Shown in pieces: positions 1 through 8,398 of a stretch of DNA of 64,000 nt. Each line of letters begins with the position of its first letter. Positions within the stretch are counted from its first letter, which is position 1. The DNA is taken from assembly GCF_900168065.1 (NCBI RefSeq), contig NZ_FUZZ01000004.1:372001-436000 (forward strand), read 5' to 3'. The position numbers and the translations under genes were made by a program. Origin of the DNA: Chitinophaga ginsengisegetis. GTDB lineage: Bacteria; Bacteroidota; Bacteroidia; Chitinophagales; Chitinophagaceae. The notes under the pieces were generated by a model. That model ran no database searches and was not told the origin of the DNA. It saw only the letters and a program-made list of their open reading frames with translations.

Positions 1-123
1 TACAGCAATAAAAAAATTGATCATGCAAAGGCCACTGCGGAACTCAATTTCCGGCCGCGGCCTTTTACGGAAACCCTGCGGGACACAATTGATTGGTTCA
101 GACAAACAGGCGCTATCAAATGA
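1..123 (+). CDS. C-terminal end of NAD-dependent epimerase/SDR (partial)
   Basis: Only the last 40 codons are in the window, and the stop is TGA at 121-123. The tail has a KIDHAKATAELNFRPRPF stretch followed by an amphipathic LRDTIDWF helix. This closing pattern is typical of extended SDR proteins of the dihydroflavonol-reductase/sugar-epimerase type, where a modelled 'ELGFRPRP..EALRDTVDWF' end is common. The Rossmann fold and the YxxxK active site lie outside the window, so the substrate cannot be judged. The stop overlaps the start of the next gene (ATGA), which indicates translational coupling. The family call rests only on this short tail. Confidence 0.65.
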   Translation, partial: YSNKKIDHAKATAELNFRPRPFTETLRDTIDWFRQTGAIK

Positions 124-899
124 TTGACTATTTACCACTACACAGTTATGTTGTTTTTACTTATTGCTGGATGTTTACCGGCATTGGCGCAGGCATCTAC
201 CTGTTACGCAGGGAAGCGCCCTACGGCCGCTACAGCAGCGACAAATGGGGTCCCATGATCTCCAATAAACTGGCCTGGCTGCTGATGGAAGCCACCGTGC
301 TGGTTTCCTTCCTCATATGGATCCCACTGTGTACTTTTCAATGGCGTTCCCCCGCCGGCGTTATGATCTTTCTTTTCCTGCTGCATTACGTACACCGGAG
401 TTTCGTATATCCGTTCATGATACGTACCAAAGGCAAAAAAATGCCGGTGGTGATTATGCTGTCGGGCATGCTGTTTAATACAGTGAATGGTTCCCTGCTG
501 GGCATCTGGTTTGCCGCCATTGAACATTACCCCAACAACGCGTTTATTTCCTGGTATTACACGCCGCCGTTTATAATTGGTACGTTTTTATTCCTGGCAG
601 GTATGGGTATCAACTGGTGGTCCGATTACCAGCTGATAGGCCTGAGAAAAAAACATGAAACCGGTTATAAGATACCGCAGGCCGGGCTTTTCAAATATAT
701 CTCCTCTCCCAACCTGGCAGGGGAAATCATAGAATGGGGAGGCTACGCATTGCTTACCTGGAGCCTGCCGGGGCTGGCCTTCTTTATCTGGACCTGCGCC
801 AACCTCCTGCCCCGTGCAATGGCTAACCATCGCTGGTATCAGCAACAATTCCCGGAATACCCGGCCAACAGAAAAGCATTACTTCCTTTTATCTGGTAA
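120..899 (+). CDS. Steroid 5-alpha-reductase-like (3-oxo-5-alpha-steroid 4-dehydrogenase family) membrane enzyme
   Basis: A 259-aa integral membrane protein. The start at 120 is chosen because its ATG overlaps the previous stop as ATGA. A longer in-frame start at 93 (GTG) would lie inside the upstream gene. Several hydrophobic segments span the protein. The C-terminal third carries the family signature: a KIPQAGLFKYISSPNLAGEI stretch, then EWGGYALLTW, and near the end NHRWYQQQFPEYPANRKALL with a closing PFIW. Family members reduce C=C bonds of enones using NADPH at the membrane; sterol and long-chain enoyl substrates are known. The substrate here is unknown. The gene sits between an epimerase/reductase and an ABC-2 permease, so a lipid or terpenoid modification role is possible but is inference. 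Confidence 0.82.
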   Translation: MIDYLPLHSYVVFTYCWMFTGIGAGIYLLRREAPYGRYSSDKWGPMISNKLAWLLMEATVLVSFLIWIPLCTFQWRSPAGVMIFLFLLHYVHRSFVYPFMIRTKGKKMPVVIMLSGMLFNTVNGSLLGIWFAAIEHYPNNAFISWYYTPPFIIGTFLFLAGMGINWWSDYQLIGLRKKHETGYKIPQAGLFKYISSPNLAGEIIEWGGYALLTWSLPGLAFFIWTCANLLPRAMANHRWYQQQFPEYPANRKALLPFIW

Positions 900-909
900 C
901 AACACGCAT

Positions 910-2016
910 ATGGCAAAGAAGTATAGTCAGTTTAAAGCAGCATTGGTGATGGCAAAAGCAAGCCTCATCGCCACCCTGCGAAGCCCTACTTCGGTTGTAT
1001 TTGCACTCCTGTTCCCGGTTATTTTTGTTACGGTTTTTGGCGCCATGGTAGACAGCACCGCCGTGAAAGTAAAGATCCGGCTATCGCCCCACAGCGACAG
1101 CTCCGGCCCGATGTATGCAGCCATTAAAGCCATCAGTATCTTCGACCTTTCCTATGGCAGCGATTCGGCAGCGATGCTGTCGGATCTGAAAAAAGGAAGG
1201 ATTGCCGGCGTCCTCTATCTTCATACACCCACCGTGATAAACGGCCAGCCGCAATTCCGGACGGACCTGCTGGGGAGCAGCGCGGTGGCAGATAAAATGC
1301 CGCTCATCCAGGCGGCACTGCAGGAAGCCGCCAGCCGGGTAAACCAACGCATCCTGCCGGATCAACCTGCCCCCGCTGCTATCCATGTAGTGAACATTCC
1401 CGGCCGCGTATACCGCCAGATAGATTTTATTTTACCGGGACAACTGGGTTTTTCCCTGCTCATGGCGGGCGTATTCAGCTCTGCATTCCTGTTGTTTAAC
1501 CTCCGGCACACGCTCGTACTGAAACGCATATACGTAACGCCGGTGAGCCGTGCGGCTATACTATTGGGAGAAATGCTCAGCCGCTTATTATTCCAGATCA
1601 TCTGCTTTATTATTATCACCGCACTGGGATATTTTGCATTTCAGTTTACGCTGGTAAACGGGTTTCTCACGTTTATGGAAATGCTGCTGTTATCTGTTTT
1701 TGGATTGGTGATTTTTATGGGCATCGGTTTTATTATCAGCGGCATGATCCGCAATGAAAGCTCTATTGCGCCGGTAGCCAACACACTCACCGTACCACAG
1801 ATATTACTGTGCGGTTTATTTTTCCCGATAGATAATTACCCGGTGTGGTTACGCACTTTTTGTGAACTGTTACCACTTACTTTTTTTGTAGACGGGTTAC
1901 GGAAAATTGCTTTTGAAGGTTTGCATATCTGGCAGATACCGCTGCAACTGGCGGGCCTGATCGTATGGGGTATACTGATTGCGGTATTATCGATCCGGTC
2001 GTTCAAATGGGAATAA
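910..2016 (+). CDS. ABC-2 type transporter permease
   Basis: A 368-aa permease with ABC-2 architecture: a cytoplasmic N-terminus, one membrane helix around residues 23-42 (FALLFPVIFVTVFGAMV), a large extracytoplasmic domain to about residue 170, then five or six helices including LLMAGVFSSAFLLFNL and IGFIISGMIRNESSIAPVAN. The motif LCGLFFPIDNYPVWLR near residue 300 is characteristic of the family. The start at 910 lies 10 bp after the reductase stop; an upstream in-frame start at 814 would overlap that gene. Such permeases need an ATPase partner, and none is adjacent downstream; it may lie before the window. The genes from position 1 to 2016 probably form one transcript. Confidence 0.85.
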   Translation: MAKKYSQFKAALVMAKASLIATLRSPTSVVFALLFPVIFVTVFGAMVDSTAVKVKIRLSPHSDSSGPMYAAIKAISIFDLSYGSDSAAMLSDLKKGRIAGVLYLHTPTVINGQPQFRTDLLGSSAVADKMPLIQAALQEAASRVNQRILPDQPAPAAIHVVNIPGRVYRQIDFILPGQLGFSLLMAGVFSSAFLLFNLRHTLVLKRIYVTPVSRAAILLGEMLSRLLFQIICFIIITALGYFAFQFTLVNGFLTFMEMLLLSVFGLVIFMGIGFIISGMIRNESSIAPVANTLTVPQILLCGLFFPIDNYPVWLRTFCELLPLTFFVDGLRKIAFEGLHIWQIPLQLAGLIVWGILIAVLSIRSFKWE

Positions 2017-2123
2017 TAAGTTGGCGCAACTGACCCTTTTTTTGTCATATCCGGCCACCTTCTTCCCCGTAAGAGATGCTTAACTTTATCCCATCTTATT
2101 AAACACAAATAAAAAATAAAAAC

Positions 2124-2543
2124 ATGGCAGTAGTTAATCCTTACCTGAATTTCAACGGCAATTGCGAAGAGGCCTTCAATTTTTACAAAGCTGTTTTTGG
2201 CAAAGAATTCCAGACGTTTACCCGTTTTGGTGATATGGAACATTGTGCTGAAGGGGAGCAAAATAAAGTGATGCATGTGGCTATACCACTCGGTAAGGAT
2301 TCTTTCCTGTTTGGCAGCGACCGGCCCGGCGCATACGGCGAAGGCACATTAGGCAACCTTTTTCATGTGGCCATTGCAGCAGAAAGTGAAGCGGAAGCAG
2401 ACAAATTGTTTAATGGTCTTTCCAAAGGCGGACAGCCCATTATGCCAATGAACAAGGCGCCCTGGAATGCTTACTTTGGCATGTTAACCGATCAGTATGG
2501 CGTATCCTGGCTGATCAATTACGATTATGCCCAAAAAGGCTGA
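2124..2543 (+). CDS. PhnB-like VOC family protein (glyoxalase fold)
   Basis: A 139-aa protein matching the PhnB/3-demethylubiquinone-methyltransferase-like branch of the VOC superfamily. It opens with NPYLNFNGNCEEAFNFYKAVFG, contains a HVAIPLGKDSFLFGSD core strand, and ends with the typical WNAYFGMLTDQYGVSWLINY stretch. These proteins are small paired beta-alpha-beta folds; some bind metals, many have no assigned reaction. Length matches the family. It is flanked upstream by a 107-bp gap and downstream by a strong stem-loop, so it is probably a single-gene unit. No substrate can be inferred from the neighbours. Confidence 0.85.
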   Translation: MAVVNPYLNFNGNCEEAFNFYKAVFGKEFQTFTRFGDMEHCAEGEQNKVMHVAIPLGKDSFLFGSDRPGAYGEGTLGNLFHVAIAAESEAEADKLFNGLSKGGQPIMPMNKAPWNAYFGMLTDQYGVSWLINYDYAQKG

Positions 2544-2567
2544 TTCCCCGTTTAAAAGAAAATGAGG

Positions 2568-2595
2568 CAGCCGGTTCACTCCACTGAACCGGCTG
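2568..2595. terminator. Bidirectional intrinsic terminator
   Basis: A perfect 11-bp inverted repeat (CAGCCGGTTCA / TGAACCGGCTG) with a 6-base loop, followed by TTGTATTT on the plus strand. It lies between the convergent VOC and TlpA-like genes and can serve both. Confidence 0.8.
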
Positions 2596-2632
2596 TTGTA
2601 TTTGCATGACTGATGTAGGATATGGTTCTTTG

Positions 2633-3775
2633 TTACTTGTTGACGATTAAGCCCGTCAGTTGCTTATCCAATTGCTCGCCACGGAGGTTCTTTGCAATAA
2701 TTTTTCCGTCCGGCGCAATCAGGTAGTTGGTGGGCACGCCCCGTACGCCATACTGGCGCGCCACGGCATTATCCCAGTATTTAAGATCGGATACATGCAC
2801 AAAGTCCTGCAACCCGTCTTTTTCAATAGCACCCAGCCAGGCAGCCTTCTTCCCCGGCTGATCCAGCGATACGCTCAGCACCACGAAGTTTTTATCATGG
2901 AATTTCTTGTAGGCGGCCACTACATTAGGATTTTCTGCACGGCAGGGGCCACACCAGGAGGCCCAGAAATCCAGTAACACGTATTTTCCTTTGAAGTCGG
3001 ATAACTTCACAGGCTTGTCGTTGATATCATTTTGGGTGAAGTCCGGCGCGGGCGCACCAATGCCCAGTGCCTTTTCGGTTTCCATCGACTGGTAAAACTC
3101 CTGGCCGGCGGGGCTTTTCTTCAGCGCAGCCGTAAGCCCGTTGTACAAAGGCGTTAGCTCCTTCAGGTTCATGTTATTCATCACCGCCAGCTCTTTCAAC
3201 GCTACAATGCTGAAAAAAGAGTTAGGGTTTTCGCTGATAAACCGGCGCTGCAGTGCTTTCTTTTCATCAATAGCCGCATGGAAGCGGGTATTCAAACCAT
3301 TGGTGAAGGCAGTATCATTCCTTTGCGCATCCGTGGCGCCGCCAAAATCCTTATTGATGCCTGCCATTGCAGAGTCGTAGGCCGAAATAAATAATTTATA
3401 CCGGTCGTGTTCCTTGTTTACAGGCGAACCGGTAATCACTGCATCGCTGATGTTGCCCGTACCGGCAATGGTAAAGGTAGTGTTGTCCAGGTAAAGCAGC
3501 CGGCGGTCCGCATCCATCCCGTGACTACCTAGACCTGTACCTTTATGATCCACCGTCAGCATTACCAGGTAGGGCGACTTCAGCGTGCCTTTAAATTCGA
3601 AGCTGCCATTTTTGATAACGGCCGAGTCGAGGAAGGTTTCCCCGTTCACGCGGCGGTCGAGATAGGCTTTGGCGCCGGGTTCCACCTGCCCCACTTTACC
3701 TTTCAGTGTGTATGCCTGCTGTGCAAAGGTCACGGCCGGCAGCGCCAGTGCTCCTATTAACATCCCTATTTTCAT
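2633..3775 (-). CDS. TlpA-family thiol-disulfide oxidoreductase with DUF4369 N-terminal domain
   Basis: A 380-aa exported protein. It has an N-terminal signal peptide (MKIGMLIGALALPAVTFAQQ), then a DUF4369-like beta domain (about residues 22-125), a helical linker, and a C-terminal thioredoxin/AhpC-TSA domain from about residue 240. The redox site is WASWCGPC (two Cys), preceded by LSDFKGKYVLLDFW and followed by the cis-Pro region RGVPTNYLI. Such proteins are periplasmic thiol reductases or oxidoreductases in Bacteroidota, often assisting cytochrome c maturation or oxidative-stress repair. No cytochrome genes are near, so the partner is unknown. It stands alone on the minus strand, divergent from the RND operon. 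Confidence 0.9.
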   Translation of the reverse strand: MKIGMLIGALALPAVTFAQQAYTLKGKVGQVEPGAKAYLDRRVNGETFLDSAVIKNGSFEFKGTLKSPYLVMLTVDHKGTGLGSHGMDADRRLLYLDNTTFTIAGTGNISDAVITGSPVNKEHDRYKLFISAYDSAMAGINKDFGGATDAQRNDTAFTNGLNTRFHAAIDEKKALQRRFISENPNSFFSIVALKELAVMNNMNLKELTPLYNGLTAALKKSPAGQEFYQSMETEKALGIGAPAPDFTQNDINDKPVKLSDFKGKYVLLDFWASWCGPCRAENPNVVAAYKKFHDKNFVVLSVSLDQPGKKAAWLGAIEKDGLQDFVHVSDLKYWDNAVARQYGVRGVPTNYLIAPDGKIIAKNLRGEQLDKQLTGLIVNK

Positions 3776-4051
3776 AAATAAACTTTAGATAGTTGGTTTA
3801 TAAAGATATAAAGCAGGAAACCACGGAAATCTTAGCGTTATTCCGTTTTTTTTTATTCCACACTGTGGCGTCTGCGCGGCTTTAACAGTAGTTAACATTA
3901 TCATAATAAACTAATTAGCCTTATGCCCGTCTAATACCCCGTAGCCAGCTACCGGATAATTATCGACTGTTTTTGAACAATACAATCAAACCGATAGTTA
4001 CTCATAGTACCTGATTGCTGTCTGTATTATTTAAATGAACCGTAAAACGCT

Positions 4052-5188
4052 ATGAGTAGATCTACAATTGCTCTTCTGCTGTTGCTGTTATGTGCCTGCA
4101 AAAACAAAAAACAAGGGAGCACACAAACCGCTGTAAAGCCCTACCCTGTTATTGTACTGCAACCTAAAAATGCCACCATCAACGCCGACTATCCCGCTAC
4201 CATTCAGGGTATCCAGAATATTGAGATCCGGCCCAAGATAGATGGGTATGTGGATGCCATCTACATCGACGAAGGCGCCACCGTAAAAAAAGGACAGCTG
4301 TTATTCCGGATCAGCGCGCCGCAATACGAACAGAACGTAAATACAGCCCAAGCCAATATTAAAATAGCAGTGGCAGATGTAAATGCCGCACAGATGCAGC
4401 TCAACAAAGTAAAGCCCCTGGTAGAAAAAGACATCATCAGCGCCTATGAGCTGGAAGCCGCCGCCTATAACCTGCAATCCAAACAGGCCGCACTGGCGCA
4501 GGCCCAGGCAGCGCTTAACAATGCCAAAACCAATTTAAGCTACACTACTATTTACAGTCCGGCCGACGGCGTGGTAGGTATCCTGCCCTACAAAATAGGC
4601 AGCCTGGTGAACAGCACCACCCCCAACCCGTTGACGACCGTTTCCAATATTACCCAGATCTACGCGTATTTTTCTATCAATGAAAGACAGGGACTGGATT
4701 TCTTCCTGGCCTCCAAAGGCGCCACCATGCAGGAAAAGCTGGCCACCCTGCCACCGGTAACACTGGTGCTGGCCAATGGCATTGTGCTGCCCCGCAAAGG
4801 ACGCGTGGAAACTGCCAGCGGTTTAATCAACCCCTCCACCGGCGCGCTCAATATGAGAGCCACCTTTTCCAATCCCGATGGGTTGGTACGCAGCGGCAGC
4901 AGCGCCATTGTAAGGATCCCGCAGCCGATAGATACCGCGCTGCTGGTACCGCAAAAGGCCACCTTCCAGATCCAGGGCAAACTGTTCGTGTACGTATTGG
5001 ATGCAGATAATAAAGTAAGATCAGTAGACATCGGCTCTAATGCCAGCGCTGCCGGACAATCGTTTGTAGTGCAGCATGGCGTGAAAGCGGGCGATAAAAT
5101 AGTGGTAGACGGGATCAGCAACCTCCGGGAAGACCTGGTGATCAGTCCCCGCCTGGTAAACGCAGACAGTGTTTACAACAGTCTCTGA
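4052..5188 (+). CDS. RND efflux periplasmic adaptor (membrane fusion protein, AcrA/MexA type)
   Basis: A 378-aa lipoprotein. The N-terminus has a lipobox (LLLLLCAC with the modified Cys near residue 16). It is followed by the usual order: a half lipoyl domain (PKIDGYVDAIYIDEGATVKK), a coiled-coil hairpin with Ala/Gln-rich helices (about residues 100-165), the second lipoyl half (TIYSPADGVVGILPYKIGSL), a beta-barrel, and a membrane-proximal domain ending in VDGISNLREDL. It links the inner-membrane pump to the outer-membrane channel. It is first in a three-gene operon with the pump only 18 bp downstream. I recognise no local repressor gene, so control is unclear. Confidence 0.95.
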   Translation: MSRSTIALLLLLLCACKNKKQGSTQTAVKPYPVIVLQPKNATINADYPATIQGIQNIEIRPKIDGYVDAIYIDEGATVKKGQLLFRISAPQYEQNVNTAQANIKIAVADVNAAQMQLNKVKPLVEKDIISAYELEAAAYNLQSKQAALAQAQAALNNAKTNLSYTTIYSPADGVVGILPYKIGSLVNSTTPNPLTTVSNITQIYAYFSINERQGLDFFLASKGATMQEKLATLPPVTLVLANGIVLPRKGRVETASGLINPSTGALNMRATFSNPDGLVRSGSSAIVRIPQPIDTALLVPQKATFQIQGKLFVYVLDADNKVRSVDIGSNASAAGQSFVVQHGVKAGDKIVVDGISNLREDLVISPRLVNADSVYNSL

Positions 5189-5206
5189 TCCATTTAAAAC
5201 AATATC

Positions 5207-8200
5207 ATGTTAAAAAGATTTATAGAGCGGCCGGTATTATCAACAGTGGTGTCCATCATTATTGTGACGCTGGGCATACTGGGGCTGGTATCACTACCCA
5301 TCTCCCAATATCCCGACATTGCCCCGCCCACCATACAGGTGCAGGCCTCCTACAGTGGCGCTAATGCCGATGTAGTGCTGAAAAGCGTGGTAGTACCATT
5401 GGAACAGCAGATCAACGGCGTGGAGAACATGGATTATATTACCTCTACCGCCGGTAACGATGGCTCCGCGAATATTACCGTCAGCTTCAAAATTGGCAGC
5501 GATCCCAACATGGCAGCAGTGAATGTGCAGAATGCCGTGGCCCGCGCTACGCCCCTGCTGCCGCAGGAAGTAACCCGTTCCGGCGTTACCGTGCAAAAGA
5601 AGCAGACCAGTAACCTCCTCATCTTCTCTGTTTACAGCACCAATCCATCTTTCGATCAAACCTTCCTGCAAAACTATACCGATATCAATATCACCCCGGT
5701 GATCAAACGTATCCCCGGTGTGGGAGATGCTTCTGCTTCCGGCAACATGGACTATTCTATGCGGATCTGGCTCAATACCCAGGCAATGGCCTCGTATGGA
5801 CTGGTACCCGCCGATATCACCGCCGCACTGGCCGAACAGAATATCCAGGCCGCTCCCGGTCAGTTTGGAGAAAGCGGCGGACAATCGTTCCAATATGTGA
5901 TCAGGTATCCCGGTACGCTCATCGATACCACCCAGTTTGGCAACATCGTGCTGCGTTCCAACCTGCGCAGCCGTTTGCTGCGGATGAAAGATGTGGCGCG
6001 TATTGAACTGGGCGCCCTCAGCTATTTCAACAGTACCCGCACCAATGGCTACCCCGCGGTGTCCGTAAGCGTAGCACAGGTGGCCGGTTCCAACGCCCGT
6101 GATGTGATCCGCGAAACGCTGAAGGTAATGGAAGAAGCGTCCAAAACATTTCCCAAAGGCGTGAAGTATGTAGTGCTGCAAAACGTGGACGACTTCCTCA
6201 CCGCCTCCATCGATAAAGTATTGCATACGCTGGTGGAAGCATTTATACTGGTGTTTGTAGTGGTGTTTATTTTCCTGCAGGACTTCCGCTCTACGCTGAT
6301 ACCGGCCATATCCGTTCCCGTAGCCATTATAGGCACCTTCTTCTTCCTCAAACTGTTTGGGTTTACTATTAACCTGCTTACCCTGTTTGCGCTTATCCTT
6401 GCCATCGGTATTGTGGTGGATGATGCGATTGTAATTGTGGAGGCAGTGCATGCACGCCTGGACACCGGCTATAAATCCGCCCGCAAAGCGAGTATCGATG
6501 CACTGGATGAAATATCCGGCGCTATCGTTTCCATCACGCTGGTGATGTCTGCCGTATTTATCCCCGTTAGTTTTATCGGTGGATCTTCCGGCATTTTCTA
6601 TAAACAATTCGGGCTTACACTAGCCATTGCTATTGTGCTTTCAGCCATCAATGCGCTTACGCTGAGTCCTGCGCTCTGCGCCATCTTCCTGAAGCCTCAC
6701 GGGAAGGAACATACGAAAATGAACGTCCTGCAACGTTTCTATCATGCCTTCAATGTAGCTTTTGAAAGATTGACAAACCGCTATACCAGTATGTTGCGTT
6801 TCTTCAGCAAACGAAAGTGGATCCCGGTTATGATACTGGCAACTTTCTGCGTAGGACTGGTAGTCCTTGCCAGGATGACGCCTACCGCTTTTGTACCGGA
6901 AGAAGATCTTGGTACCATAAACTGTAACATCAGCCTACCGCCGGATGCTTCGCTGGAACGCACTGATGTGGTGGCGCGCAAAATTGAAAAGATAGCGGCC
7001 ACCATCCCTGAAATCAACAACGTACTGGCCGTTACAGGCCGCGGGCAATTATCCGGTACCGGCAGCAACTATGCGATGGTGGTGATGCGGCTCATCCCCT
7101 GGAACCAGCGCACCCGGAATATTCAGCAGATCATTAAGGAACTGAATAAGAAAACAGCAGACATGACCGAAGCAGAGATCAAATTCTTTGCGCCCGGCAC
7201 CATCCAGGGTTTTGGCGCCTCCAACGGGTTTGCCTTTCAGCTCCAGGATAAAACCGGTGGCGATATTGCGCACTTCTATAAAGTAAGCAAAGACTTCCTC
7301 ACAGTACTAACCCAACGGCCGGAAATCCAGTTTGCCACCACTTCTTTCAATCCTAATTTCCCGCAATACCTGATGAATGTAAACGTGCCGAAAATAAAGG
7401 ATGCCGGGTTGAATGTAACAGATATCACCAATGCCATGCAGGGATATTTTGGCGGCATTTATGCCTCCAACTTCAACCAGTTTGGTCAGCAGTACCGGGT
7501 AATGGTACAGGCTTCGCCGGAGTTCAGGATGACGCAGGAAAGTTTAAACGCCGTATTTGTGCGCACCGGCGAGGGCGTGATGGTACCGATCACGGAGTTT
7601 GTGACTCTCTCGCAAACCTACGGTCCGCAAGCCATTACGCGGTTTAACCTGTTTAATTCCATCAGCGTAAATGGCACGCCTAACGCCGGGTTCAGCTCCG
7701 GTGAATCTATTGCGGCCATCCAGGAATCGGCAGCGGAAACATTGCCAACGGGCTTTGGGTTTGAGTTTTCAGGACTTAGCAGGGAAGAATTAGCAGGGAG
7801 CAGTCAAACTATTTTTATCTTCCTGCTGTGTCTCATCTTTGTGTACCTGCTGCTCAGTGCGCAATATGAAAGTTACCTCTTACCCTTTGCCATCCTGCTG
7901 GCAATACCGGTGGGCATTTTCGGTGCCTTCCTGTTTGCGCAGCTGTTTGGTGTAAGCAACAATATTTATGTGCAGATCACGCTGATCATGCTGATAGGAT
8001 TACTCGCAAAAAATGCGATCCTGATTGTGGAATATGCAGCCGAACGGCGACGCGGCGGAATGAGTATTGCAGAAGCCGCGGTGAGCGGGGCGCAGGCCAG
8101 GTTACGCCCCATCCTGATGACCTCCTTCGCCTTTATCCTCGGCCTCATCCCGTTGATGCTGGCTACCGGCGCCGGCGCCAATGGTAACCGTTCTATCGGA

Positions 8201-8362
8201 ACCGGCGCTGTTGGCGGAATGCTGGTGGGCACTGTATTCGGTATATTTATTACACCTACTTTGTTTATCATCTTCCAAACTTTACAGGAAAAAATAAAGC
8301 GCGCACCGGAAGAAGATGATGAAGAAGACGCGCAGCCGCCGGTAACAGCACCGGCATCTTAA
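5207..8362 (+). CDS. RND multidrug efflux pump, HAE1 family (AcrB type)
   Basis: A 1051-aa inner-membrane proton/drug antiporter of normal family length with 12 predicted helices and two large periplasmic loops. Key family features are visible: the N-terminal MLKRFIERPVLSTVVSIIIV and LPISQYPDIAPPTIQVQASY, the helix-4 proton-relay acids in GIVVDDAIVIVEAV, and the helix-10 lysine in IGLLAKNAILIVEYA. An acidic tail (EEDDEEDAQP) closes the protein. It assembles as a trimer with the adaptor upstream and channel downstream. Substrates cannot be told from sequence. The gene is intact and its motifs are complete. Confidence 0.96.
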   Translation: MLKRFIERPVLSTVVSIIIVTLGILGLVSLPISQYPDIAPPTIQVQASYSGANADVVLKSVVVPLEQQINGVENMDYITSTAGNDGSANITVSFKIGSDPNMAAVNVQNAVARATPLLPQEVTRSGVTVQKKQTSNLLIFSVYSTNPSFDQTFLQNYTDINITPVIKRIPGVGDASASGNMDYSMRIWLNTQAMASYGLVPADITAALAEQNIQAAPGQFGESGGQSFQYVIRYPGTLIDTTQFGNIVLRSNLRSRLLRMKDVARIELGALSYFNSTRTNGYPAVSVSVAQVAGSNARDVIRETLKVMEEASKTFPKGVKYVVLQNVDDFLTASIDKVLHTLVEAFILVFVVVFIFLQDFRSTLIPAISVPVAIIGTFFFLKLFGFTINLLTLFALILAIGIVVDDAIVIVEAVHARLDTGYKSARKASIDALDEISGAIVSITLVMSAVFIPVSFIGGSSGIFYKQFGLTLAIAIVLSAINALTLSPALCAIFLKPHGKEHTKMNVLQRFYHAFNVAFERLTNRYTSMLRFFSKRKWIPVMILATFCVGLVVLARMTPTAFVPEEDLGTINCNISLPPDASLERTDVVARKIEKIAATIPEINNVLAVTGRGQLSGTGSNYAMVVMRLIPWNQRTRNIQQIIKELNKKTADMTEAEIKFFAPGTIQGFGASNGFAFQLQDKTGGDIAHFYKVSKDFLTVLTQRPEIQFATTSFNPNFPQYLMNVNVPKIKDAGLNVTDITNAMQGYFGGIYASNFNQFGQQYRVMVQASPEFRMTQESLNAVFVRTGEGVMVPITEFVTLSQTYGPQAITRFNLFNSISVNGTPNAGFSSGESIAAIQESAAETLPTGFGFEFSGLSREELAGSSQTIFIFLLCLIFVYLLLSAQYESYLLPFAILLAIPVGIFGAFLFAQLFGVSNNIYVQITLIMLIGLLAKNAILIVEYAAERRRGGMSIAEAAVSGAQARLRPILMTSFAFILGLIPLMLATGAGANGNRSIGTGAVGGMLVGTVFGIFITPTLFIIFQTLQEKIKRAPEEDDEEDAQPPVTAPAS

Positions 8363-8398
8363 AAAATTCTGCCGCAGGCAGCTCTCAAAACAGGTAAT

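Noticed and set aside
5294..6607. A long open frame (437 codons) on the minus strand inside the RND pump gene
   Set aside because: It is antisense to a clearly conserved pump region; its translation is rich in His, Gly and Gln with no family motif. A shadow frame.
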